A stretch of 64,000 nucleotides of DNA. Source: Tetmemena sp. SeJ-2015. Lineage: Eukaryota > Ciliophora > Spirotrichea > Sporadotrichida > Oxytrichidae. This document shows, one piece after another, positions 23,801-34,327 of this stretch. Each line of letters opens with the position of its first letter. Position 1 is the first letter of the stretch. The DNA is taken from assembly GCA_027382625.1 (NCBI GenBank), contig JAJKFJ010021187.1, positions 29,256-93,255 on the forward strand. Direction: 5' to 3'. A program made the position numbers and the translations under genes. Below the pieces are notes generated by a model, which saw nothing but the letters and a program-made list of their open reading frames with translations, made no database searches and was not told the DNA's origin.

Positions 23801-26150
23801 TAAAATATTGATGAATAAGAAGAAATGAATATCTTTATTTAAGATTTTAAAAATACTAGTTAAAGTTTGTTTTGGGAGAGTTGTTTAACTTTCTTAGCAA
23901 GGCTTTTCTCTAGTGCGATCTTAAAAGCCCTAATGTTTATCTCTTAAAGATAAGATAATTTAAACAAAATTAGAAACCTATAAATTAAGATCTAAATTTC
24001 ATTCTCTATTTTCTAGACTTCTGGATCATCTTTAAATCTTTGATCATTTTCTACCTTTTGCTAAATATAAAAGCCTAAAAATTTCTCATTTTCTCCCTTT
24101 TCACAACAAAATAAATTAATTAAAAGGATAATTTATTTTCACTGTTTTAGAAAACTCCCTCCTCTTGGAGAGATAAACATTGCTAAAATGGCTGAATATT
24201 GTTTTCAAAAGACTTAAGATCTTTATATTATCTCCGATTTCCTATGGCTGTTCGCTTCTCACTATAGTTAGCACGGTTGCTTGAGAAGGAGTTGAATTTC
24301 TAACTAAATTAAAAAAAAGAGGAAGTTTTTATTTTTAATTTAAGATTTTCTGTAAGGATAAACTTGAGAAACTTTGCATTTAAGGATTCTCGAGCATGTG
24401 GTGATTTGAATGAAGCTACTTATTATAAATTACTTCCTATACATTAGGAGTTCGTGAAAATTTTGTCAAAGAAAATATCTGCTGTTTACTCTTCATAGAG
24501 AGAAGCAGGCTATTTGAAGTCTTTTGAATTTAGGGTGTCATGGCATCCCGATTAGATTTATTCTAAATATTATTTCTTGCATGCTGTGAGTTTTCATTTA
24601 CAATACATTTTTAGTTCTAATGAATAGATTCATGAAAACTATTAGCTGGATTATAATTGCTGCAAATAAGATTTTTCTAGCACTCCCTTCTGTTCTTACT
24701 ACCAGATGTTTGCAAATCCTTCTATTAAGAAGTTACACTTTGAATTTCAGAAGGGGTCTCTTTAGGTTTAATAGTAATTTTGAAGGGAAAATTATTCAAG
24801 GAGTCGTTCTATATCTAGAATAATGTACTATTCTTCAGTAGTTTGTCACTCTGCTTGGATCCTCATCCATTTAGCTATGAAATATAAAATTCGCATTCGA
24901 TAGAATAGTTATAGTATCATAGAAAAAAGGAATTTTTAATAAAAATAGCATCTGTTATCTAGAGTTCAAGAGGTTCTTTAAATTCCATTAATTTTCTAAT
25001 AAATGCAATATTTTGTTTATAAGTGGTTCTCATTACTTTTGTTGACACATCTCAGCATTTGCTGGAAATTAATTTCGGCTGGCTGATTGTGAATGTCTAA
25101 TGCTAATCCCTTAACTTTCCAGTTTGGAGATTCGTCCATCTCTATACTAATCTCAGATAACAATCACAAACTTACAAGGAATTTATTCTTGTTTCTCATT
25201 TAATCTAGAGTTCTAGTAGAAATTATAAGTCGTCAACCCTTGCACATTATTTTGTGTTAGATTTAACTAGCCACCTAGCTGTAACTAATCCTAAATTTCA
25301 TAGCGGAGGGCTTTCTTATCTGCGTATGTTTCAGTTTCAGAGATTTGTAAGATCTACTAAAGATCTTTATTTTTATTTAAGCTACTTCTCTACTTTTAAT
25401 TATGCTCCTTTTTCTAGAAATCTTATTCTTGAGGAGTAACACTGACCCTCCTTATCAAAAGCATGGGTGACTACTCCTCTTTAGGATCTTTAAATTTCTA
25501 AAGCTATCTTTTTTCTTAGCTGAGTTAGTGATGCAAATTCTAAGATTTTTTTTCTTATATTAGACCCGTAACATGGTTTTCGGCAATACCCTTTCTTGGA
25601 TTTTGATTGATTTCAACTTTCAGCATTTATTAAAGCTTTTTGAGTCTCTCTTCTTAAAATTTCCTCCTTTTGGTTTCTTTGACCACAAACTTGTTTTATC
25701 ATTAAGATAGCTGCTGAATTTGTAGGGTTCCTTCTTCTCTTTCAGAATCTAAATTCTATTATTAGTACAGGAGCTATTCTTTAGAAGTAAAATTTTTATT
25801 TTATGCACACTTATAAGTCAGAAGGTTTATATCCATTTATAAATAATATATTATGTCATCTAAATCTAGGTATTTATTAAAAGTGGTGTACTACAATTAT
25901 ATCCTCTCTTTAGCTTTTACCTTTTAGTTTAAAATTCAAGTTGGCTGTTTGAATTTAAATTGGAAATATATAATTACTAAATATCTATGCCTCTCACTTC
26001 GTTTTCACAAATAACAGACAACTCTTGTACCTTTATAGAGGCAAGAGTTTGAACTTATAGTTCTGCAAATTTTTTCAAATATGACTAACTTATTCAAGAA
26101 GCTCATTAACACACATTTTAATTGTGTTGAGCTCTAAATCACTCTAGAAC
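20894..26150 (-). CDS. Large S/Q/N-rich coding region, one or more genes, heavily interrupted
   Basis: Minus-strand coding blocks with Gln TAA/TAG alternate with AT-rich inserts. They read LELNTIKMCVNELLEQVSH (26.1 kb); EPYKFSSYLNDKTSLWSKK (25.7 kb); MDESPNWKVKGLALDIHNQP (25.1 kb); SLLLSMKSKQQIFSLTKFSR (24.5 kb); SRMMSSIARLTVDHSFVPS (23.55 kb); TKESDNLKSAQIQFQIAIE (22.1 kb); TLLNLRMMNTQAPQNKERK (21.6 kb); SSINESQQQRRIKAINQTE (21.1 kb). It ends with SPDNFSSCHEDQSPENQ and TGA at 20894-20896. I recognise no domain. The blocks share composition and strand, so a single long gene is plausible but unproven. The stretch 22.3-23.5 kb is almost purely AT-rich and may be a large IES. Confidence 0.45.
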
Positions 26151-26218
26151 AGTTCTTATTAGCACTTTATATATCAGATTAGTGTTCATCATCATCAACA
26201 TGAGATAGTAGAAGTTGA

Positions 26219-26935
26219 TCAGACTCTGCCTCTATTCTCATTTCTGCGTTTGAGCATTTCACTAACGTTAGCGGGTACATTTGCTCCTCCATTTGAAGCG
26301 CCACTCATCTGAGCTTGCATCTGCTGTTGATACTGCAGTTGCTATTGTTGTTGCTGTTACTGTTATTGCATCTACTTTTCACTAAGCATGGTTTGAATGC
26401 TGCTGCCACTGTTTTGGGAGACATGTCTAGGAGGAGGGAATTGCTATTGCTGAGCTGGCATGCCTCTAGGAGTGGTCTATTACTGCTATTGCACCCTATC
26501 TTTTGATTGTAAGTGTTAGGATTAAATGGCATCTGATACTACACACATTAATTAGCATAAGACTTATAAGTGGATAAATACTATTGTTGCTGCTGTTGCT
26601 GATGAGCGGAGGGAGAAGCAGAGAGTGAAGATGACTTTGTCATTAGTCTTTGCTATCCTGGCTACTGATTTTCTGATTATTGCTATTAGCTATTTGCACT
26701 CATCTATGATGAATTTCCGCTTATGTTCGAGTATCTAGATGACTACTGTTGGAACTTAGAAGTTATATAATAGAGTAAAAACTTTGCAGCCTGCATTTGA
26801 GAATTTTGGAGATGCTTTTGTAAGCTAGCCACCAGGTTATTGACTTCATTCAACTTCTATGCAACAAATGGCAACTTATTGGGGTCGCTACTTTGCTGAG
26901 ATATTGAGCTCACTGCTTGCTATAATATTTTGAAT
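26219..26935 (-). CDS. Polyglutamine-rich hypothetical protein
   Basis: Reads QAVSSISQQSSDPNKLPFVA, QKLNEVNNLVASLQKHLQNS and QMQAAKFLLYYI. A Q-rich middle and a block of mixed CAG/CAA/TAA/TAG glutamines follow (about 26290-26370), then ASNGGANVPANVSEMLKRRN and TGA 26219-26221. The start ATG is not visible; the first exon or segment must lie above 26.93 kb. A one-base frame change near 26510 is unexplained. The N-terminal helix suggests a partner-binding domain ahead of a disordered Q-rich tail. The plus-strand leucine-rich ORF here is its antisense. Confidence 0.55.
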
Positions 26936-27098
26936 TATTTTATTTTAAATATTTTTTTTTCCGGGTGTTTTTAAAACAAATATAAGCTTGTTTTTAAAGT
27001 TATCGTTGTTTAACGCTTATACCTCCTCATCTAAACATATTAATCAATCTATCAATCTTACTCTTGCTTAATTCGAAATAGCAATGATTAATTTCTCT

Positions 27099-30000
27099 TC
27101 ATTCATTCAAATAAATTTTGCTTGAACTTTGCACTTGCTCTGAAGCGGCTATGTTGTTTAGCTTGAGCTAAACTTCCTTGTTGACGAGTGAATCTATTTT
27201 CTCCCTCACAAAAGTAATCTTATCGTTACCAACTTGCTCGAGCTACAAACGCAAGTGCTCGTTTTCTCTTTGCTGAACGTCAACCAACTCACTCAACTCA
27301 GACACTTTCTCATCAGCAGTAATCAAAACTGCGCTTCCATTAAAAGCAAGCAAGCAAGATAAGCAAATTTTCATTAGAATGCTGAGATGTGTATTTCCTC
27401 TCATTGCTGGCTTAAATCGAGTTCTAGTGTTGGGAGTATGCCACACTACCTATAGAATTCTAAAGTATTAAATGAAGATGGATGTTAATTCTATCTGTTA
27501 TGGTTTGCAGTGGATCCTAAGTTCTGAGTTGTATTTCCATTAGTGGTTGTGTTTCCGTTAAATACTTGACCAAAGAAGAAGTTGTCATCGTTAAATTGAC
27601 TTAAAAATATGCTTCCAAAAAAGACTTAATTCACTTTGAGGAGGCTCTTGTCCGCACTAATCTCTGATAAAGTCCTCTAACTAGGAAACTCTGATCTGCT
27701 TAAATTCTATGACCTGCTCTGTTTCCTTGTGAATCCGATCATAGGCATCTAGCTCCTCTTGCAGTTGAATAATAGTCTCATCTCTTTCATTTAATCTGCT
27801 CGTAAGTGCAATCATGATGTCTCTTTACTTCATTAGAAGTTGCTTGAGTTTATCTGCTTGGGCTTTATCTTCTTCAATGAGATTGCGTTCCCTTTCAATC
27901 TCTTGTAATCTCTGTTCATACTCTTGCCTAATTAACTTCTGTTTTGCTTCCAATGCAGTTCTGAATTGAGGAGTATCTTCAACTTTCTTACCACCTATAA
28001 GAATCTAAGAGTCCATCATTTTAATCTTCTCCTCCAACCTTTTCTTCTCTTCTCGCTCTTGCATGTAAATCAAGATTATATCATAATAGGAGAAAGCCAT
28101 AAATAAGTGAGCTTGATTAGTTTACTCCTTGGATCTAACTTCAAGGGCGTTAATTGCAGATTACTTCTCTTCCTCAGCTCTTCGCTTCTCCTACTCTAAT
28201 TGAGTAAGTTGTGTGAGCTGTTAGTGGTCCATGCCACCTTGATGGCCCACATGTTTGTTCTTTTCCTCGAGTTCCCACCTTAGACGCCTCAACTCGACTT
28301 CGTATTTTCTTAAGAGGGCTCTCTGATCAACATCTTCATTAATCCTTGCCTCGTTCTTAATCTTCTTTGCTCTTGTAGCAAACTTCAAAGTTGATAAAGA
28401 TTCGCCAAAAGCATCAGGAGAAGATTTAAAACTATGAGTAAATTAAATGGAGAGGGAGAGACCATAGCCATCATGGTAGTCTTGCAGTTACCTCCGAGAG
28501 AGTCTTCTAAAAGCCTGGTAAGCTTACTATCTCTGTATGGAATATGAGATCTGGGCTTTTAATCCGTTAGAGCGGCAATCACATTTCCAAGACATGAGAG
28601 TGACTAACAAAAGCTATTTAAATCTTCTTTAAATGTAATGACTAATTGATCTTTTTAGACTCTTCAAGTCTTTTTCCAGTGGCGCCAGTGACTCTAACTC
28701 TCTCACTTCCTGCCAAATCGACCAGGTTTAGCTTGCCAACCTTGATTTGCTTGGGAGCATCATCTGATCCAGGTGATTGATTGTATCCATTATCCATATC
28801 ATCAATAGCAGTCATCTGCTCCACAATAAATAGAATCACAGAATATCTCTTATAACAATAATTATGAAAACAGCATGTGATCGAGAGGAGAGGTCATTCA
28901 TTTTGGTGGTAGCTGTTGCTCTGCTAAGTGCTCCTTTTTGCATTTAAATAAATTATGTCTAATAATAGGATGAATAAAGCATAAGAGAATAGATCTCGTT
29001 AGGACTACGCACTGCCCATTCACTCAAACCTTCTACAAACACACCCTTCTTCTTATCCTCACGAATGGATAGAGAAGTTCTGTCAATTTTCAACAAGTCA
29101 CTAATCACTTCATTGTAGATCTTATATCAGCTTAAATGATTTTTAAATAAATCAATCATTATAACGATCTATAGATAACTTGCTCTGACCATGAAAGTCG
29201 TGTTTTAAGAAGACTGCATTTAAATGAATCTGAATATCTCCTCCATTGATCTGGGGACTATACCTCTCTAAGGATCTCCCGCTGAGTACTTAAAGCCTTC
29301 CATAGTGTAAGTCTTACCAGTACCAGTTTGACCATAAGCAAGGATAGTAGCGTTATAACCTTCAAGTACACTAGTGACTGCTTGTTTAGCAGTGTTTTCG
29401 TAGACAAATTCCTGAGTAGAGTGTTCATCATAAACATGATCAAAGGAGAAGTGTTGCCACACGCAAAGATGAGGATTCTAGTCAATATCCTTTTGGCGAT
29501 CAGACTCATTCACCTCAGCTCCAAGATATTCCATGATAGCACAGGACTTGTTCTCAGTCTGTACCTATAACAAAAGAAAGCTTCTCTAAAACCATGAAAG
29601 GAAACTAGTTATAAACGATGGACCTAAATTCACAGCCGTCAGTCCTTTCGCGAGGAAGAGGTGGTCTCACTCTAATCACCACTTTGAAATTGTCGTTGCT
29701 TGAAGAGAAGCCATTAAGAGTTGTGCTCATGGCTGAATTCTACTGCTGTTATTAAGAATAACTACTCTACTAAGAGAGTGGAGGCAATCCGTAGCCTGGT
29801 TTTTAAATATAAGGAAATTTGAGCTTGGTTGCTGAATTTACTGTTAGAACTATTGCTATTAAAGTGATGATCTAATACTTGGCTGCTATTGTTGCTGCTA
29901 CTATGGGGAAATGGGAGCAGCCACCATCATGTTCATACTTCCAGGCAAATAACCTAACTTAAACTATAAAATACTTTAGAGCATCTAAGTTTGCTGTTGC

Positions 30001-30397
30001 ATTCTACTTTGCAACATTTACTATATATAGTTTGAGTTCTGTTACTGAGGAGTTTACTGCTGAGCAGAGAACATCATTTATTGCTGTTAGTGGACTGGTG
30101 TCTATCCTCCCTGTATCACACCACTATTATTCATCAGTCCTGTCATCTGGTTTTGCTGTTGAGCTACAAAAATATTTCTAATGATTCAAGATTGCAAATT
30201 AAATGAGCGTAAGCTTCTCTGATAAATCTGTTATCAGGTAGAGAAGAAGTGACAGGATTTTGTTGTTGCTGCTAAAATGCTGCAAAATTTGTGGGCTGAT
30301 ACCCTCCATTTAGATTTGCCATTGGGCTTTGGGCTCCAATAGGTGCACCCATTCCCTATCTGGTTTATTGCTGTTGAATCGGTCTAGCTTGACTCAT
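27099..30397 (-). CDS. Kinesin with Q-rich N-terminal extension and coiled-coil tail
   Basis: Microtubule motor. From ATG 30397 an extension of about 190 residues, Q/P/N-rich ([15 protein letters not shown]...), precedes the motor domain starting [20 protein letters not shown]. The motor has VRVRPPLP-like, P-loop [27 protein letters not shown], switch [12 protein letters not shown], switch [11 protein letters not shown] and [11 protein letters not shown]. The neck [20 protein letters not shown] leads into a long coiled coil ([34 protein letters not shown]) and a short tail ending KIYLNE, TGA at 27099-27101. The subfamily is unclear. At least eight inserts; five in the motor were solved exactly. 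MDS order is collinear, so the gene is unscrambled. Confidence 0.92.
28422..28453. other. IES in kinesin, pointer TCTCC
   Basis: Minus-strand TCTCC at 28417-28421 and 28449-28453. Removal gives [19 protein letters not shown], the kinesin consensus. Confidence 0.9.
28608..28645. other. IES in kinesin, pointer TTAGTCA
   Basis: Minus-strand TTAGTCA at 28601-28607 and 28639-28645. Removal gives [19 protein letters not shown] exactly. Confidence 0.92.
28830..28861. other. IES in kinesin, pointer TTATTGT
   Basis: Minus-strand TTATTGT at 28823-28829 and 28855-28861. Removal gives [15 protein letters not shown] and eliminates a TGA. Confidence 0.92.
28944..28982. other. IES in kinesin, pointer ATGC
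   Basis: Minus-strand ATGC at 28940-28943 and 28979-28982. Removal gives [19 protein letters not shown], as in other kinesins. Confidence 0.9.
29123..29170. other. IES in kinesin, pointer AGATC
   Basis: Minus-strand AGATC at 29118-29122 and 29166-29170. Excision gives SYLQIYNEV. Reading the insert as a GT..AG intron would leave an extra Ile, so IES is the better call. Confidence 0.9.
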
Positions 30398-30399
30398 CT

Positions 30400-30855
30400 T
30401 TTTTGCCACTGTATGTACCTTGAAAGTAAGCGATTATTTAAGTTCTAAAACACAAGATAAATGAGTTAATATAGATCCTAACGGTCAATTATAGAATACA
30501 ATAACAAGGATTAGAGATACTCTAATAAAATCCAATAATATTCAGCCAAATCATTATTCAACTAGAGAGAATAAATTAAAATCTCTCTTTATAAATCATA
30601 GGTTTTTAATTTATGAGAGAAATTAGAGATTCAAAATCTTGAGGCAAAGTAAAGAGGATGCTTTCATTTTTTCTAATCGAACTTACTCTTAGTTGTTAGT
30701 TGAAAAATATATAATTTAAATTTGAATCAACCAACCTCTTCTACACATAAAGTTGCAGCCAAAGCTCAATTTGCACTGTAATTATCTCTATCTTGAAATA
30801 GTAAATAGCGAAAATCATTTTGTTATATTTATTAAATAATTAAGCGGCCATTTCA
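30400..30855. promoter_or_regulatory. Divergent intergenic region
   Basis: AT-rich region of about 450 bp between the divergent kinesin (-) and uridine kinase (+) genes. It should hold both 5' ends and chromosome-end sites. No specific motif was identified. Confidence 0.4.
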
Positions 30856-31980
30856 ATGGAAGGGCAAACTCAAGAGGAAACCAGAGCCTCTCAAACAGCA
30901 GTCCATACTACCGCAAACGTTGTATAGCAAAAGCCAGACCCATAAATTGAGGAAGCTAAAGAGTTGTCGCTCAATAAAATGTCACTATCACACATGGCAG
31001 CAGCAGATCAAGATAAAATCTCAGTGCGAACCTTATCTTAGAGTTAAAACTAAAGACCTCTCTTGATTGGAGTCACAGGAGGTACTGCTAGTGGTAAAAC
31101 TAGTTTATGCAAATATCTTTTGAATCGATTAAACCTTTTTCAATTTGCTCAAGCTTTCCAAATCTGCAATTAGACAAGTGTAATTTGCGGCCTTGGAGTT
31201 TGCTGATCATAGTTCCCTAACTTTATTTTACAAGAATTACTGAAAGAATTGGCTTGAACTGCAGCTATATATCACTAGACTCCTTCTACAAGGGACTTTC
31301 GTAAACCCATTGATAATTTTTACTCTTGTTTAGTTAGGAAGACCACGATAACGCAGAGAACTACAACTTTGATCATCCCAACGCACTTGATTTCAATGAA
31401 GCATATAAAGTTTTGCTTGAATTATTGGAAGGAAAGAAGACTAAGATTCCCATCTATGATTTCACGACTCATGCTTTAAATCTAGATTAATTTAATGAGT
31501 GATGCTCGTTTAGAGAATCAGTACGAAGAAGTGATGCCTGCTCCAATAGTCATATTCGAGGGAATTTTGTCTCTCTATGACCTACGCATCAGAGAAATTA
31601 TGGATGTCAAGATTTTTGTCCTTACTGATGATGATATTCGCCTCGCCAGAAGATGTAAGAATATAGCAAGAGAGTTATTCGCATTTTAGTGTTAAGAGAC
31701 TGCTCCGAGAGAGCTAGAACTGTTGAGGGAGTACTTATTCAATACAATCGCTTCGTCAAAAAAGCTTACGATGAATATATCAAGCCAACCATGAAATATG
31801 CAAATATCATTGTCCCATTCGGTTCAGATAACACTACTGCCATTGATTTCATAGTTCAGAATCTGAGATACAAGCTCAAAGATACACACAGAAGAAAAAT
31901 GTCATCCAACTCTCTCATCCCAACTCAGGAAAGAGAAGAGAAAATTATTGCTATTTTAAATGTTTCTTCATTTATTTAGA
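30856..31980 (+). CDS. Uridine kinase (uridine-cytidine kinase family)
   Basis: Pyrimidine salvage: phosphorylates uridine/cytidine. ATG at 30856 begins a leader of about 70 residues; the P-loop LLIGVTGGTASGKTSLC follows. Then ISLDSFYKGLSQEDHDNAEN, NFDHPNALDF, the KIPIYDF..H loop, PAPIVIFEGILSLYD, VFVLTDDDIRLARRLLRDCS and ERARTVEGVLIQYNRFVKKA, then KYANIIVPFGSDNTTAIDFI. All are hallmark UCK motifs in order. Two introns and one IES are resolved. The segment between the P-loop and TERIGLNCSYI (31110-31230) holds a further insert I could not delimit. The C-terminus (THRRKMSSNSLIPTQEREEK) runs into unresolved sequence. Confidence 0.92.
31301..31333 (+). other. Intron in uridine kinase (33 bp)
   Basis: GTAAAC...TTTAG. 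Splicing gives FYKGLSQEDHDNAENY. Confidence 0.8.
31476..31506. other. IES in uridine kinase, pointer ATGCT
   Basis: ATGCT at 31471-31475 and 31502-31506. Removal gives IYDFTTHARLENQYEEV, the expected family loop, and eliminates a TGA. Confidence 0.88.
31655..31689 (+). other. Intron in uridine kinase (35 bp)
   Basis: GTAAGA...TTTTAG. Splicing joins RLARR to LLRDCSERARTVEG in frame. Confidence 0.85.
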
Positions 31981-32960
31981 GATATCTGAGGGGATCAGAG
32001 ATTAGAGAGCTCTAAGTTTCGAAATCGTAGATTATGCAATTGACTACACTAAAACTATTTGTTTAGAGTTTAAAAATTTTACATCGGATTTAAGAAGATG
32101 ATTACCTTCTACGAAGCTGGTAACTAAGAGAACTTTAAACTTGAAATTATGATTCGCTAACTCATCTCATATGAAAGCCCTCTCCTAACTGAGTAATCTA
32201 CTTCTTCTTTAAAATCTTTCTAGCATCTTCTTGAATTATTTCTCTCTATCCTTGATTGGCCTAATTGAACGCTCTAAGCTGCAAGATAAACTCTTCATTC
32301 AATCATCTGAGCACTTTTATTTCGAAGATGCACTCAAGATTAACTAAAATGAGGAGAAAGTCAAGGAAGTGACTAGTGCTATTTTCCTCTTTTACCCTGA
32401 GTTGCTGGGCGCTAGAGCAAGGCAAGAATTGATGTAAGCTATACTTCAAAGTTAATTTCGATATTTAGATCTGCCCTTAACTCGATCGCTAATCTTAAGA
32501 AAGATAGAGAAAACGGATAAGACTTCAAAGTTAACATTTGCACTTTCTTCTGTTCTATTTGGATGCTTCAAGAACTCAAAAGTCATCCATTAAAATAAGA
32601 TCATTTTACAGATTATTTATGACTTTAAAGATCCTTTGTTCAAGAACATACAAATATTTACCCTCTCACTAAATGATAAGCTGAGGGAGTATCCTATTAT
32701 AACGGTCATGGAAGAATACAGTCAAGATCATGCTCAGTAATTTTAAGATCAAATATTTGAGATAAAAACTTTATCTTTTTTATTCAGTGGGTTGAAGATA
32801 GAGAAAGGTTCAAAATTGAATAACTGATGTTAAATTTGCAGTAATCAGACGAAACTGGAAAGCCAAGAATCGATCTTACAGCAAAATAGTGCTTTAAAAT
32901 TTTCTTCACCACTCTTCTCCAGAGAAGCATTTTAAATCAAACTCTGAGGCTAACCACACA
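31980..32960 (+). CDS. Hypothetical protein or C-terminal extension of the kinase gene
   Basis: Coding blocks in changing frames: EGIRDQRALSFEIVDYAIDY (about 31990), MITFYEAGNQENFKLEIMIR with QLISYESPLLTEQST (32100-32270), and ERSKLQDKLFIQSSEHFYF through ELLGARARQELMQAILQSQF, SVLFGCFKNSKVIHQNKI and REYPIITVMEEYSQDHAQ (about 32250-32760). It is leucine-rich and helical with no family recognised. Whether it is joined to the uridine kinase or is its own gene depends on junctions near 31980. Confidence 0.45.
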
Positions 32961-33063
32961 ATAATGATGAAAAAATAATTAAGAATAAGTTAAGTTCAAT
33001 TTAAAAAGCTATTTGCTCTCATTTGCCATATAACGCTCATATTGAAGAAATTAAAGTAAGCAT

Positions 33064-34160
33064 TCACTTCTTTTTAGTGAAACTTTAAATTGAGCATTAC
33101 CCGCTTGGAGGTTGTAGCTGTTTTATTTTGACCATCCCACTTTTCGGTCTGCCTCTTCCCCTTGATGGCTAGTGCTAATCTGAATTTGTCTTGCCTGAAC
33201 CAAACCCCGTACTTATATGTGTTACTTTCTTATTCCCACTCTCATTCTTGCTCTAATTGCCAGCTTGATGAATAATTCGAGAAATATTCTCTCCACTATG
33301 CTTAAGGTTTGCATTTTCAGTTTGTGGAGGTGACGATTTATTAGGAGTTGAGTGAGTAGTCTCTGATCCTGAATTAGCTCCAATGTTAGATTTTCCTCCA
33401 GTAGCTGCTTTTTTAAACATAGGCTTAGTTCCAGATGAGGAGCTTTACTTTTGCTACTTTGAAGCAGAGCTATTCTAAGGCCTAACTCCGAAAAAGTTTC
33501 TCTGAATTTACTGAGCCTGCTTGCTTTAGTTAAGTATTTAACTCTATCCAGATTTCGCACCGCTATTAGCATCTTCAGCGCCTTCCCTTAGGTACGAAGA
33601 GATAAACTCCATAGAAAGCTTGGAGCTATCAGTTTGTATCTATTCATCTAGTAAGGCTTGTGTTTGTAATTCTATTTCTGCTCTTTTCTTAGCTATTTCT
33701 TCGGGGGATTAATTAGGCTCAGCTTTTTCAAAAATACTGGATATATGAAGCTCAGTTATATTATCCAAGTTATCTTTGAGGTCTTGATGAGTTTCTAACT
33801 CTTCCATTTTGAAGAAGCGACAGTAGAGATGATTAGGAATTTCATTGGTGAAGTAGACTACTTTCACTTCAATATCGTACTTGTCTTGCCATTTGTCTCT
33901 TTTCTTTGACTCCCTATATAATTGATAAGAAGGTCTTATAAGAATACTTACTCCTATCCATCCTTAGACTCTTCTTGCATTTCTTAATCTTCTTCCACTC
34001 CTTTATCGCCCTCTAACTCTTCTTGTTTCATTAGATGCACCCCGTAATCATGCAGACTCTCGCAAGCCTCTGAGAAAGAGAGGTTCATCCGAACTTATAA
34101 GATAGTTGGAGAGACCTAAAATAGAGGGTTTAACTTAATCTTGGCTTACTAGTTTATTCA
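33064..34160 (-). CDS. AT-hook protein
   Basis: A putative DNA-binding nuclear protein. Segments read FSEACESLHDYGVHLMKQEE (34.07 kb, an ATG at 34088 but coding may extend further up), KRDKWQDKYDIEVKVVYFTN followed by EIPNHLYCRFFKMEELETHQ, an acidic helical part (SPEEIAKKRAEIELQTQALL), an S/T/N-rich linker and a C-terminal AT-hook PSRGRGRPKSGM (about 33140), ending TGA 33064-33066. The RGRGRPKSG core is the canonical minor-groove-binding motif. The order of segments is collinear. Inserts near 33930 and 33540 cause frame changes. Confidence 0.6.
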
Positions 34161-34327
34161 AGCTCAGTAAAAAATCATGCTTCGAAAACATATCTTTTCA
34201 ATCAGATTTCAAACAAAAATTTAGCAGATATAATCAATTATTGGTAAGCTATCGGATCGTCAAACATAAGAAATGAATATTTGAGATATTCGAACCTCAC
34301 AGATAATAAAACCTTAAATTATCTAAA

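Noticed and set aside
18349..26150. TBE-type transposon or other transposase gene in the long minus-strand region
   Set aside because: No DDE-type motifs or terminal inverted C4A4 repeats were recognised; the blocks are low-complexity Q/N/S-rich coding sequence.
26315..26506. Plus-strand leucine-rich ORF
   Set aside because: Antisense of the CAG/CAA polyglutamine block of the minus-strand gene.
29123..29170. Kinesin insert as a GT..AG intron
   Set aside because: Splicing would leave SYLQIIYNEV with an extra residue; pointer excision gives the family consensus.
33222..33572. 116-residue minus-strand ORF (MLIAVRNLDRVKYL...)
   Set aside because: It is an out-of-frame shadow; the frame one base away carries the S/T-rich linker leading into the AT-hook and uses TAG as Gln.
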